Of a stretch of DNA of 64,000 nt, positions 1 through 56,800 are shown one piece after another. The notes under the pieces were generated by a model. That model made no database searches. It saw nothing but the letters and a program-made list of their open reading frames with translations, and was not told the DNA's origin. The DNA is from Metridium senile. Its lineage: Eukaryota > Cnidaria > Anthozoa > Actiniaria > Metridiidae. Within the stretch, counting starts at the first letter, position 1, and each line of letters opens with the position of its first letter. Position numbers and translations under genes: made by a program. The DNA is taken from positions 5,402,229 to 5,466,228 of the forward strand of contig OX459110.1 of NCBI GenBank assembly GCA_949775045.1, in the 5' to 3' direction.

Positions 1-227
1 TTAGGCCGTGGTACAGGGTCTTGGCATTGCCTAGTCTCCTTAGTATGAGACAGAAACACTAATACTCTCTTCCTTTACATTCAATATTTACATCATGCCA
101 TTGTATATTATAACACTTCCACCTATTTTATTGAAGCTATTAATACTCACAAGTTAGGACAAAGTTTGTTGTGCACATTGTTTTAGATTACAGAGGTACA
201 GTTTATCTTGTTTTCTTCACAACGTAC

Positions 228-42586
<42,359 letters not shown>

Positions 42587-45500
42587 CTTAAAACAGCAAC
42601 ATGTATTTTATTAGACACAAAAACAAAAATGTTTATAACAATGGGGTAAAAAATATTTGAAACAACAGCACATAATTTGCTAGAAAATGGTTTAACATTG
42701 ACGTTACCAACAATTCACAGCATACTCAATAATTACAACTTTACTTTACAAGAACTGATCACTCATTATTTAACAAACAGTTTTACATGCTTTCCATGTC
42801 TGATGCTCTGATTACAACTATTGCACAACAAGGCTAAATATGAAAATTAGCATGTCACTTCCAGATAAAGTAACACAAAGATAGTGAATCTAAGATAATT
42901 TCCTGCAAATATAGACTGCAATTTTTATTATCAATTTCTTTTTAATCATTCATGATTACACTGAAAAGCAAAAAAACAATTTCCAATCAAACTACATGTA
43001 CATGTATGTACTGGGCAGTGTTATTTTGAAAGCTGATTGGTGCTAGTACTGGTTTAGCATTAATTAAGCTTTGTAACTGGCATGTGACTGTTTAAACTTA
43101 GTTTACACAGAAGGAATATGTCATTAAATACAATGAACAATGTTAATACCGCACATGAAAAATTGTTTTAATACTTTGAAGTGAACAAAATAAATTCACA
43201 TAAACTATAACTGAAAGAAGATATAATTTTGGGGGTTCATATAATTATTCATTATAAAGTTTTGATACAACAGCAGTAACATTCAACAAACTTGCTTGAT
43301 ATAAATTATATGATTACTTAGTAGACAAATAGTCTATAGAGCATCCAGGTAATAAAACATTATCAGTAATAGAATCGGTGCAAGGGGTTTATGAAGCTTT
43401 AGGCCATTAGAGAAATTACAATATGTCTACTTATTGGACAGAACCAGCTTATCTAATAAATCTATTTATAACATTAACATGTATTGATCCTAGTGATAGG
43501 AATTAAATGATTTATATCATGAATGTCAAAATATGATTAGTTATTTTACAATTTAGCTTTGGGCTGACCTACGTCAAATATCCAAAATATCTATTGGTTA
43601 GTAAATAACTGAAGATCTATTTACTTTTATTGCAGCAGTCGTTGTGATTGATGAAATTGCTAAACTGCCACAGTTCAGTAAAAAACTATATTTTTATCAT
43701 TAAATATGCTAATTAATATTAAATACAATTTTCTTCACTCTCTTCAAAATCTTTCAGAACTCTATCAAAATCTCTGTTACATGTTCACCAACTGGTCCTT
43801 ACATGTGCTCTGTTGAATACTCACTCAAGCTTTGGACAATAGCAATACTTTAAAAAGACTCCAAGACAGGAAAAATGTCATTTAGTGCATTGTACAGTAT
43901 CTAAACAATTTTTTGTCAAAATGTCTGGAGGATTTCAAGTTTTTGAATGAAATGAAAATTATGATAAAAGTCTTTATTATATACAAGTTGGAAACCTACA
44001 TAGAAGGAGCAATTTCATTGGTTCGCTATCTCGGAAAAATGAGCGATACCCACCTCTGAATCTTGGAATAATGCAGGCGTAAATTCGCATTTTGCAAGTG
44101 TTTCAGATGTCGAAATTGAGAGGTCTAATTGTTTTAGTATCCAACAACTTTGGTCAAACTTAAAAGGAAATAATTATAGTAACAACAAAGTACTAAAACT
44201 CGAAAAACCTGAACATTTTGTGAATGGATTTTGACTTGGAGAGCGCGCGCTACTGATGCCATCACACTATTTTTCAGTTTGATTGAGAAAGCCAGATTAA
44301 AAAACTGTTCTTGAACTTTTCAATTCCTCCGTCGTTCTAAAATATAGAGTAGTTTTAACACTAAAATTATGCTATTTTCAGCCGTTAAAAAAATGTATTG
44401 AGGGAGAAAATGGCAAAAACAGTGGAGAATTTCGATGTGTTTTGAATACATTTTTACTTGCCGTCACTTGTCATTGAACGCGCGCTCAGTATTTTCACTT
44501 TCGATTATCTGTCATTTTGTCAAAATAAAACGATTGAAATTCTCATTTTGTGTTGAGGTTTCCTCCTTGTATACAATAACTCGCCGTTCCGTAGATATTC
44601 ACCGATAATCACTTCGCGAATAATTGTTAATTATTCTGTAATTTTTGAAACCTGTGCATATGCGCGTTGTAAAGCAACCAATCACCTTAAAAGCTTGAAT
44701 GCAACGGTTTAAAACAATTATACAATATACAGTTACTATAGCAACATAGAACTCTAAAAGGAATACATGCTTGGTTATAAACTGTTGCAAAAGTCATTCA
44801 GATTTGGTGATTGAAAAAGTAAACAAACTGACAGATTTGATATTAACCATTGACATTGACAAATGATCTGCCCAAGATCCTTCCAAGACAATTACTCACC
44901 AGTGTTTTAGTAAGATATTGGATGATCTTACCACTGAGTTCTTACAGGATCTTAACAAGATGCTAAACCTGGGCTTACTGAGGCCAAAGCTGAGGCAGAT
45001 AACATTCTTGACCTACATAATTCTTCGAAACAAAAGTCATTATTTATTTCAAAAAAATATGCAGAAAATTTTTAAAGAATTGGTCAGTAATATAAGGCCG
45101 GTACTAGTTTGTAACCCTAAAATAAATATGAATGGCTATTATACAGAATTTTATTATGCACATTTATGGTCAAATAGAGCACTATAACTTCCAGTACAGC
45201 CCAAAAAAATGAAAGTAAATTTGTTTTTAAATTAAATCATTGATATTTTTTTATTTTTTAAGTATGCAGTATATATCCCATTTTATTTATTTTAAAACTA
45301 TGAAGATGAAATAAGTGTCTGCATTGAAGATAAAGGAGAAATCAACAAAAGAAACAGTCTATAATCTAACTGGAAGATATTACAAACACCACCACAACAT
45401 AAGGAATATCTTTTAGTTAACAAAAACAAACAAGTTGCTATAAAATAAATATCTCATTATTATCTTCACTTCATGCTTGTGCCATATTTTAAGTTGTGGA

Positions 45501-47785
45501 ACGTCATTTGTTCCACTTGTAGTCCTTCACATCATAAGGCAGCAGAAAGAAACTTATTCCATGCATGAGTTACAATTTGGCCAGAGCAAGTAAAGTTAAT
45601 AAGAAATTTAATGTTATTTATGCTGGTTTATGGGGTATATGAATATTTTAACAAAACCCAGGAGAGTAATTCGAAGGCTACAAATTGACCTCTAGCTAAT
45701 GTAAGTCAACCATGTTTTTCACAGTATCATTTGGATTTGAATGATTTATATCTATAATCAACCACATTGAAGGGGTTTGTATGTAGGTAAAGATAGGTGT
45801 AGAAATTGGTCACTTTGATAAGGTCAGTCGGTTCTTCAAAAAAAAATTGTGTTTGCTTGTAAAAGCATGGACAGAAAAATAGCTTAATGAGAAAAATAAT
45901 AATATTTACAATTCCGGCCGCATGTAGTTCGATATTAATATGCTGATGGGTTTCAAAAAGACACGCTATTCATTTCTTAGATTTTTACGATGAGGACTGG
46001 CATTTAAATAACCAGTGAACGGTTAGCCTTGGGTAAATCGATTAGCATGAATGGTCGGTAAACGCTAATAAATGACACAATCAAAACGATGTTTTAACAT
46101 TGGAAAACAAACATTGTTATATTGTAGCTCGAATCTATTCCTAATTAGAATTGGCTTTCAAAAAGTACTTAGCTAGAAATTAAACTAAATTCTAAAGGGC
46201 ATTGTCAGCTAGCGATGGGGTTTTATAGTTTTACGAGATGGGATGTTATGCAGACATGGTTAAAACTTGAAATGATGATTATCGAAATTACGTAGTTTAT
46301 AATATTAGCAACTAAAACAAGCAAAACTTGCCTAAAGGTGGCATGTCATCTTTGCAGTGGTCTTTACAACTTCTCAAATGAAAATCGCCATTAGAAATAC
46401 ATCGTTATTAGCTTACTTGCTGCATAAGCGTATAATTTGTCGGGGGAAAACTTACTATCGTTTCTGCCATATTCTGCCAAACGGACTTGTAATTAAACGA
46501 CAAAACTTAAAGGACATACGAAACTTACACACATATAACACGATAAAGCAATTTTATGATGCAAAAACCTAAATAGACACAAAACTATAAAAAGTCTTCA
46601 ATGATACATCAATCGCATTACCTTATACAATAATTCTTTGTGCACGTATTTCCTCCTCAAACGCGGTCGAAATATTGCTTCTTTCAATACCACAAGGCTC
46701 TGATATTCCTGTTTATATTATTCAATTCTTAATGGCTGTTTATATGCAATATTGGGCAGTCTACTTGACGGTTTTTGGACCAAAACATGATATGCAACGT
46801 CGACGTCCATGAATGACTAACAGTTTGGAAACAAGTATACAAACGCGGGCCTAGCGACACTTCTAATTGGCTGGAATGAGTCATGTGACTCGGAAGTGAA
46901 ATTCCAAATTTGTTACTCATAAAAATATACATATTATATCCGCAACTGTAGAACAGATTTTAGCCTGCGTAGCGGCTCCCCTACCCTAGAGCCTGGCTAC
47001 GCAGGCTAAACAGATTTTGTTTAGAAATGTACACAGGCTACTATGGACTCTAAAAAAAAAAGACTCTAATTTCTCTAATATCATTTAAAATAGATATTTT
47101 AAAATAAGGAAAAATTGGTGGCCTCAAAAGCAGGTGCTGGAAGTGCATTCCAATCACGTATTCTATTCTATTCTTATCTATCCTATTTATGTATCTGTTC
47201 GTTTTCATACTCACCATTTTGTTTGTACATTCTTTCATCCGTTTTCTATTCCATTTTTTTTTCTTTCCTTTTTAACTTTAATTTTTCTACCTATTTTTCA
47301 TTTAATCTTTCTACTGATGTCATATGGAAAAAAAAATAGACTGGCCTCAAAGATGTGAGAAATAACTGGAAGAAAATAGGGAGGAGGAAGAGATATCTAA
47401 AATTAGTAGGAATTTGGGAGGGAAGGGAGATAAATACTGTGAAAAGTAGGGAGAAGGGATATTTCAATTTTTTTTTTATATGTCCAAGCAGTGTTGAGTG
47501 TGCGCCTTCATAATAAATTACTTTTTCGATGAGAAAAGCTTGAGAGCTCATCAAAAAACGTCCATATACTAGTATTTAATTACTATTTATAATATTATGA
47601 TAAAATACCATATTTATATTAGCAAAATTCGGATGGAAATAAGATACCGCTTACACAGGATCACTGTGTTGATGACGTAATAGGACTGGTATCCACCGCG
47701 GTCATTCGATAACCAAACCTGGAAGCCTAAAGTGAGTTGTTTTGTAAATGTTTGTCTAAAGGTTTGCTGAATATTAGTCCTAACC
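42587..47785. other. Intergenic / 5' region between divergent genes
   Basis: About 5.2 kb between the start codons of the PTPN13-like gene (minus) and the tetraspanin (plus). It must hold both promoters and any non-coding first exons, but I could not place a TSS, TATA box or 5' exon with confidence. It is AT-rich, with a few GCGC-containing spots (44240-44250, 44475-44490) and one hairpin element at 46954-47018. Confidence 0.6.
46954..47018. mobile_element. Short hairpin element flanked by 8-bp direct repeats
   Basis: TTAGCCTGCGTAGC and GCTACGCAGGCTAA are exact inverse copies around a 22-base middle. The hairpin is flanked on both sides by CAGATTTT, which looks like a target-site duplication. 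Confidence 0.8.
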
Positions 47786-47857
47786 ATGGCCCGTGACCAT
47801 TCAGAAGTTAGCCTGTGTGTAAAATACTTGCTATTTTTCTTCAATGTGTTCTTTTGG
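47786..47857 (+). CDS. Tetraspanin exon 1
   Basis: 24 codons: MARDHSEVSLCVKYLLFFFN then VFFW, the N-terminal tail and first half of TM1. Donor TGG/GTGAGT. Confidence 0.9.
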
Positions 47858-50800
47858 GTGAGTAATCATATAAGAGATAACCAATTTTGTTTCGTCGAGG
47901 GTTCATACCACGGTTGATAAAACTGATGTGTTGTGACTTGCTACGTAATAAATTTCAATCAACATTTTTATTCATTTTTATTGATAGGATTAAGACACTT
48001 GTAACACTAAAATCACAAATTTGTAAGCAAATATGCGATCTAGCGATAATTATTTCGTAAAAGTATTGAAAGTTTTATATATATGACGTTTGTCCTTATG
48101 TGTGTTTTGCTTCAATAAATGTGCAAAAATTCGACATAAATTTTAAAAACCTGGAAGTGATGTGGACACTCAGGGTGGTAATTTTAATGTCATTCGAAAC
48201 TGCTGCCAGTAATCAAGTGCAACACAGGTTCTACAACCCATTGCATTTTGAAGGATTGAAGGATATCACTTCTCTGACAACTCATCCAGCAAACTGGATT
48301 GCAGATGTCCTCATAGTTATCACGAAAACGTTTATAACAACTTTAGATGACACTCAATAATACAATTATTCTATGTTTTCTACTCTAAAATGATTTTTAT
48401 ATTCTACAGTTGATTGGGGGCCTTATGATATCGATTGGCTTATATGCAAGGTTCGAAAAAACTGCATATCAAGAATTCTTCAGTGATATTCTTACAGATC
48501 CAGCATTTGCACTGATAATTGTTGGATGTGTAATGTTCATACTTGGCTTTAGTGGATGTATTGGGGCTTTACGGGAAAACATCTGCCTTCTTAAGTTTGT
48601 AAGTAATGTGTTTTAGTGGATGTTTTATGGAACAAGTGTAGCTAAGTTGGTGCTCGGTTAGTGCTCGGCTTTCGAGCGAGAGGTCACAAGTTCGATCCCC
48701 AGTGGCCTCACACTTGTTTTGATTTCTTTCCAATCAGTGTAGCTTTGAGTAGCTTTAAATACCCGTAAAACGGAGCATTGATGGAGAGAGGGGGGAAAAG
48801 AGCGCACGGTCGGCTTCCTGGGAGACCAGCTTACTTCAAGCTGAAGGAACTACACTGTACCAATGCTAAATAATAGTACTTTTCCTTTTCCTCTTTTTTT
48901 ATTTTGCAACAAGTAATTCACCATCTGACTGCAACCCTAAACAATAAAAATAAGGTATTTTTCCAATTCTGTGCTTTTATGAATGCTGTAAAACGAAATT
49001 TGGTAAAAATATGTATTAAATATTACACATTTTACATACTACCGCAAATTTGATTGGCTGAGAGCATATGGTGAATTTTTGTGAACTTGACAGGGTAATG
49101 CTATTATCAACTACATTCTCGTACCCAGACCCTACTTAGCTTTTTGGCAGATCGTAGGCTCTGGGAAACCCTACAACCGAAAACCAGAATTGTTGTGACA
49201 GCGTCAACAGAGCGCATGCGCCATCTTTAATTCGACCAAGTTGCTTGGGCACAAGTTAATTAATATTCATGAATCATCATCTTCTGTACGAGCCTTGGTA
49301 CGCTTGAATGTGCAAACTATTTATGTTTTATGAATTGATTTTAATGGTTAAAGAAGTGCATTTGAGCGGTAAAATTAGGCACGGATAAGGAAACATTACG
49401 GTAGAATAACATTCTTGGATCAGAATTCTATAAACTTAAAAAAGGAAGGATTTATGAGCCTGTAAAGAATGTTGACACGTGTCTTAGGTTCTCCGAAGCT
49501 GCAACCTTCCCGGCACAGTGAGTTAGGCGAATTTAAAAATAGCCGTAACTTGTTTAATTTTAACCCAAATCACTTGAAATCTTCACAAACACTTAATTAA
49601 ATAATAACTGAAAATGGCACTGAAAGTTTTTATTGAATTGTATTAATATTTTGTTGAAAAACTTCGAAGTTTTAAAAGTCGCCTTATATTCTCTTGTAAA
49701 TAGTGAGCTTTGGCTACCTCCAGGCTGTGATGTACCTATTTAGACCATTGCTATTGTTATACCACTCAGCCAATCAGATCACTTGATATTATAGGGTTTC
49801 CCAGAGCCTACGACCTTTCGTTAGAAAGCTGAGAAGGATATGGGTACGAGAATGTTATCCACTAGCGAATTAATACCTTTATTTGTCAAGTTCCCAGGCT
49901 CCCTCCATTCTCAGGGAGTTGATGTAAAAATGGCAGTGATATTTACTTGTTGTTGTTTCTTTTACCTGATTATAATTATATTTTTACTTAATTAGATGTA
50001 TAATAAAACAGTACAGTATGTTGCCCAGTTTAGTGACAGTACCAGTATTGTTCCAACAAAAATGTGAACTCATTTGTAGTGTCATAACTATTTTATATTT
50101 AAGAAAAACAAAGACTTCGGATAAAATCCCTGGACATTTAGCTTCAGTATGCATGTTTTGACAGGCTTTTACATGTACAGGTTCTTGAAGAGAAGCAATT
50201 GTTTACATAGTAGTGGAGGTTTCCTGGCTAAATTCTATGATTTTTTTACTGTGAGTAAACTGACATGGGCTCAGAAATGAGGGATTTACATCGCATAATC
50301 TAAAAGAAATAAAAAACAAGATTTATACAGACGATAGCTAGAAAGTGTAATTTTATTCTAAGACCCTTGAATGTTCAGTAATTATTATATTTGCAAGAAT
50401 ATTAGATACATAATATTAAGTCTGTTTAAAGATTAGGTGCCCAGTATCCTGCCTCGCAAATACCAGTGATTACAAAAAGCCTGAATACACTGACACGTAA
50501 TGGCTTTAAACAAAATTGTTGCTTAAAACACACATAAGAGTACTGTTCTTCTTGTGAATCAAGTGTTGCTTTTATAATGAAACGCTAATGTATAAAGTCG
50601 CCTTTTGCAGATCTATGCAAATTAAGTTGTTAAGTAGCAGGACTTTGAAACATTTTAAATAGTTTCATATTCCAAAATACTCACAAAAATAAACAAGAAA
50701 CAACACAAATATTAGCACAAAATGTAGTTAAAGCAAATAAAATATGTTTATAATTATTTGTTTTATCTAACTTGTGAATTACGTTTTAAAAATGCATATT

Positions 50801-53800
50801 ATAACGCAGCACGAAACTCAGTGCAGTTGCACGAAACTTGGCACTTAAGTTGCTGCCGAAATATTTCTAATATTCTATTAAATGAAAAGATATGATCAAC
50901 TAGACGCCCTGATGGCGACTTACTGGACTACCTGATAGTTTTTTCAGCTGCAAGTCAAAGTTACTGATCTCTTGTTTCATTTAGTAATTAAGTTCTTGAA
51001 TTAGCTTGAGACGATTTGAAACAAATTGATAATTATGTATTTATTGCTGTTTTATTATTTTGTATTATTTTTATCCTTCCTCCTTTTCCCAATATGGCCT
51101 GTCGCTCCATTGGTCCGTTGATCCGCTGGTCCTTGATCCACTGTTACTTTTACGGGAAGTCTTCGGTCGGTGACAGTGAGTTCAAAAACTGTCTCAGAAA
51201 CAAAATTATTAAGTTGTTCTTGCAAAAGAAATGCCAGCAAAAGAAAGATAGATAGTAACTGAAGGATTAATGTGTGTTGTATTTGAGGCGCTTTGGACTG
51301 TTGGGAGTAGTTTTCAGACAGGCCGATTTGAGCTCTATATTTGTTGTTGTCGCGACTGGTCACATTGTCTGACACTCGTAAAGAAAGAATATGACTTTTA
51401 TCTATATTATATACTCCAGACCACTAAGTTGAATTTATAGATAATAGGGTGTAGCGATTTAAATTTTGCTGGACAGGTATGTTTGTTGTTCTGTGAAAGA
51501 AGAGCTTGTAAATCACCATTAAGTTTTGATCGCTAATCTGAAGCTTGTAAGAACACATTCTTCCTGTCTTTAGGAGTAAGTTAAGTGCTTTACTTAGAGA
51601 AGCATCTCTGTAGAACAGAAAGTAATGATAGCATATACCTTGGCAAACCTCAGGTCAAAGAACATAGCAATCGTTTTCAGCTGGAACAAGTTAAAAACTT
51701 GAAGGAAACACACTATTTATTCACCATTTCCATTAGATAATTGTCGAAGCACTTGATCTTCACATGATCTTCCCCTGTCAAACTAATGACAACTTCAATT
51801 ACCATCAATCATTATAATACAAACAAAAATAACAACAATGTCTGATCATGATGACAGCTCGATCTGATCTGATTGGAGGATATTTGCGATGTCATTGTGT
51901 TGAGGCCATAGTGAGGCTATCAGGGCACTATTGTTCTATTGTCCATTTTGTCGGGGGGGGGGGACTTTTTTTTTTACTGAACCAGACATATAAATACCAT
52001 CACTGTCTTTTCGTTTTCTTTACTCTGAAGATGACTTCTGCTCAGGTTGTCGAAACATCAGACATCAACACCATCAGTCTTTCTCAAGACTACACCAACC
52101 CAGCTGATCATGCCTCATCTACATATTTTATAACTGTGCTACCGGTCCACTGAGAGCTGGTGTTCCTAGTAGAGAAGAAATAGTATTTTCAAACTGAAAT
52201 GGCACGGAACTTGGCAACATACTGTACTTATGAAAGCCCAGTGTTAGTTCTTTCATACTTTACTAAGATTGCCAAGATAAAAGTAAATCTGGCCAAGAAA
52301 AGTCGAGTTGAAACTTAAGGAGGCTCGAAATGGTTTCTGTATATGTCTATATACCTATTTTATATTGCATGTTATGCAGCATTATTGTGAAACTACACAG
52401 TTAACTGATATATCATTTTAAAGCTTATGGATCTAGGATAACATTTTTTTTTTTTGTAAATTATTGGGTTTGACGTTGTCATGACAACAGCAGGCCGCTG
52501 TAAAAAGGACCTGAAATTCCTTTATTAAAGCTGATATCTCCAAATCCTTTAGGTGAATTTTTTTTAAATTTGTACATGTCTAGTTCCCTACCTGTTATTG
52601 CAACTAAGGAAAATTAAAAAAAATCTTTAATACGGAACCTTTAAAATATTAAAAAAATGATTTTTTTTCTAGATATAAATGGTTTTTCATTACAGATTTT
52701 TCTTAAAATGGATCTACTAAATCTAAACCTTAATTGGAACAAATTGCCAAAAAATTAAAAAAATCTACCATTCCGTTGTGTTGTTATTAATAAAAATACA
52801 TTTTGTATGCGTCAGAGGGGTATTGTAAAATTGGCGATATTGCGCACACGTTCAAAAAACCATTTCGAGCCTCCTTAATATGCAAATCAGGACAAATCTG
52901 TAAGAGATAATCTACAGAACTCGTCACGGACATGATTTCTTTTGAATTTTATAAGTACCATAATGTTTACAACAGCAGCCATATTCTATCGGTATATACA
53001 ATCACAAGCCCAAGTCACATGATTGTATAACTGATAGAACAGGGATGCAAATTTCAAGTTGTCTAATATGCAAATCAGGATACACAACACCTGTGATGTA
53101 TCAGTCATGATCATGATTTCTTCTATAAATTTCTCATTAATTAAGTTGGGTCACCCTTGTGCTTTGTAATATTGAGGGCTCATGTTTTTAGATAACCATG
53201 CAAGCCAAGGCAAGTCCATTGTTTTTTAGCTAATTAAACTACAAACTTATTATAACTCAAAGTTGGATTAACTGTGGGTAATTATTTATCTAACATCAAA
53301 CATATTCTAGGTATTATGAGAGTAGGTTTGAGGCCATTTAAGATTTAATGTTTAAGATAATAAATATGTTTTTTTGTTATAATTTATTGTTGTCTCTAGT
53401 TTTCAGTTTTCCTGGCCATAATTTTCTTCCTTCAGCTGAGCCTTGGTGTAGCAGCATTTGTTTTTCAAGACAAGGTAAAATTGAATCAGCACACACTATT
53501 TCAGTTTGCCTGCAAACTGACTTATACAGTCAATTCAAAAAACACTGTCGCCAATAGGCTTCAAGTCTACGCGACTAGACCAAAAGGTAGCATGGGTAGA
53601 AATCACGGAAGCGGCGAATTATTCATAATTAGTGGTATTGCATTCAACAAGATAATGGCGAACAACAATATATCTTTGAATCTTTGTTTGCTGGTTTTGA
53701 AAAAAGAAAATAAGAGTCGTTTTGACTCTTATTCTGTAAAGGATATCGCTACATTTGAAAGCGTTGATACATTCAAAGAATATTTAGTTAATCTCTGCCC

Positions 53801-56800
53801 AGTCGAGTTATCACCTGCTGTGCTGTTGACAATAAATAACATATGCACATGAATTCGTTATATTTCTTGTCAACGACCTCATTAGCATACAAGAAACACA
53901 TTAGCATACAAGAACCGGCTTATGTTAAACTACTCTACTGTGTGCATTTATCCACTTCGAACGGTGATTTTTACCCATGCTACCTTTAGGTCTAGTCGCG
54001 TAGACTTGAAGCCTATTGACGACAATGTTTTTTGAATTGACTGTATATTAACAGTCTAACTACTTTCTCAAAATAAATAATAAAATACAAAAATCTAATT
54101 GTATCAAACTTTTAAAACAAGAATTATTTTCAACAATATAATAATAATATTTATAATATCTATAGCATCAATTTCTAAAGTCTGACAATGCTTTACAATA
54201 CAAAACCTAATTATTAACAAAATGATGAAATAAGCTGAAGAATATATTTATTGTAACTGTTTGTAGGTTGATCAAGTTATTGTTGATAAGCTGCAAGTTG
54301 CTATCAAAAAATACAGAGATAACCTTGACCTTCAGAATCTGATTGATGGAGTACAACAAGAGGTAAGATTTTAAACAATATTATTATTGTAACCATCGAT
54401 TCATAGCTGAGTTGGTAGAGCACTGCTCTGGTATCACAGAGACCATAAGTTTGAATGTTGTTAAAGCCCTGAAAAAGGCTTTTCTTTCACTTTTGCATCA
54501 ATTAATCATCAGTGATAATCACCTCATCACTAATCACTTTATTACTAACGTTATCATTAAAATATGATTATCTAGAGACCACTCAGTATTTACAGGGCTG
54601 ATGCATTTTGCTTTTCACCTGCACATATTTTTGTGACATTTCTTCCTAAAGTGCCCTTTGTTTTTTAGCCCTGTTCTTTGTGGACAACAAAAATACTGTC
54701 CCCCTCTATTTACACCAGTCCCAGCCCCCCATATAACATAACTGTGGTGCATTGTGAAGGGGAGGAAAACCATAGAACCTTAAAACTCTTGTGTCATCTG
54801 AAAGAATAACAAATCAAACAAACTCAACACACATAATTATAATCTATGCCCAAACTGGGAGTCCAACCTAGCTGGACAACTATGGCACACAAAATGTTTA
54901 TGTTGTGTGTATTATCATATTTTCAGTTCAAGTGCTGTGGGGGTAAGAATACCAATGACTGGGACCAGAATATCTACTTCAACTGTACATCACCTGGAAA
55001 TGAGGCTTGTGGAGTGCCATTTTCGTGCTGTAAATCAGTAAGTACTGTGATCTTTATAATTTGGTATAATCATCAAACTCTTTAATAAGTCATATGAAAA
55101 ACAAAGCAAAATCAGAATAGATTTCACACAAAATTGTCCTGGTTTGCAAGTTGATATTTTGATTAATTTTTCATAACACAGTTTTAGAGCGTCTTTCAGT
55201 GAAAGAGGTCCAAAACAAAACAAAGTCAGAACTGTGAAAAATAGATTTCACACAAAATTGTCCTGATTTGCAAGTTGATATTTTGATTAATTTTTCATAA
55301 AATGTGAACGAACTTCACTATTTCAGAACTATTATCAATATTTGTGTTCATTCTGGCTGCTGATTCTATTGTATCAGTTTATAACATAACAGTTTACTGT
55401 GGTCCAGGATGATCTCAATGCCAATATTTATCTAAATACTGTCAACTGAAGATACACTGAAAAAGAGTTTGGTTCAAACAATTTAAAAAAAAGTGCACTC
55501 ATTATAAATTATTATTTATTAAATCCAGCTGGTATATGTCTTTATTCACAGGATACTATCAACAGACAGTGTGGATACAACATAAGAGCAAAAGTAAGAA
55601 CCATTTCCAATGAAAAATATAATTTAGCCAGTCTCGATACTCAACTTCCACCTCTCTAAAGGAAACAATGTGACTTGAAATTTGTGATTTCTGTTTACAA
55701 TTGATTGAACAGTGATTATGGTGCATATGGATATTTTCATTGATCTTCATGCTGTCATGATGAGCAAGGAGGGCACAGTTGGTTAGTGCACGTCTTTCAG
55801 TGAAAGAGGTCCTGAGTCCGATTCCCAGTGACCTCACATCCTTGTTTTGACTTCTCTCCTTTCTGTGTAGCTTTAAGTAGCTTTAAATACCCATAAAACA
55901 GGCACTGATGGAGAGAGGGGAGTAAATTGTGCATACTATTGGCTCTGGAAGATTAGCTAATGGCTAATATAAAGGGACTTCCAATGTAAAATATGCTTCT
56001 TTACTTTACTGTACATTGCAATGGTTTACAGAAATCGGTCAGATTGTTAGATATACTGTTGAAAGATCAACTTTACATCTAACAATGATCTAAATTTAGG
56101 AACTGGATTCTTTGCAAGCTTTCTTGTGCTTAACAACCAGTCAACATTTGGTCTGGATCCTGAATATATAGTTGTATATAGAAACATTTCCTTTGTGTTA
56201 AATTACCATTAGATTTGAGTTTTGTTTTGATATTCAAACAGTGCAATAATTATGACTATATTGACTTTCCTTTTAAAGAGTGCAACTGAAAAAACTTCAA
56301 AGATATTTGTGAAAAGCTGTGTTGATGCTGTTAAAGATTGGTTCAAAGAAAACATGATAATCATTGGTGGAGTTGCTGTTGGAGTTGCATTATTACAGGT
56401 AAAGACAGGATTGAAATACAAGGCTTTTAACAATATTGATGTTTAGCTAACTATTTGCAATGTCTCTTTACTCAGATTTTTAAGTACTAAATAATAATAA
56501 TTATTGGCACCTTCACCCTCATATTACATTCTGCATGTAGAATAATCACATACAACTCAATAATTCAAATGAGAGGGGAAATTGAAGTACCTAAATACTT
56601 GTCACAAGAGAGAAAATAAAACAGCAAACAAACTAAGCTTACACAATGTACATGTATGATCCATGCTAAGACATGGCTCAAACCTGGTACACAACAGGGA
56701 GAAGCTTTACCACTGCACAACTCTTACCACACATATTTGGTACTTTTGTAATGGGGATAACATCCATCCATGCTGACAGTCATTTGTAATCCATAAGTAT

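Noticed and set aside
1..227. Second half of PDZ4
   Set aside because: I looked for the helix motif that follows GDQILQ and found no matching frame or splice site; it must lie left of the window.
45900..46600. Coding exon from the 71-residue frame at 46357-46572
   Set aside because: No recognisable family and no clear splice partners; it may be chance or 5' untranslated sequence.
48100..48360. 86-residue plus-strand open frame in tetraspanin intron 1
   Set aside because: It lacks family similarity, and the flanking exons 1 and 2 already join in phase without it.
54405..54490. Functional tRNA gene
   Set aside because: The B box is decayed and no acceptor stem closes; better explained as a SINE head.
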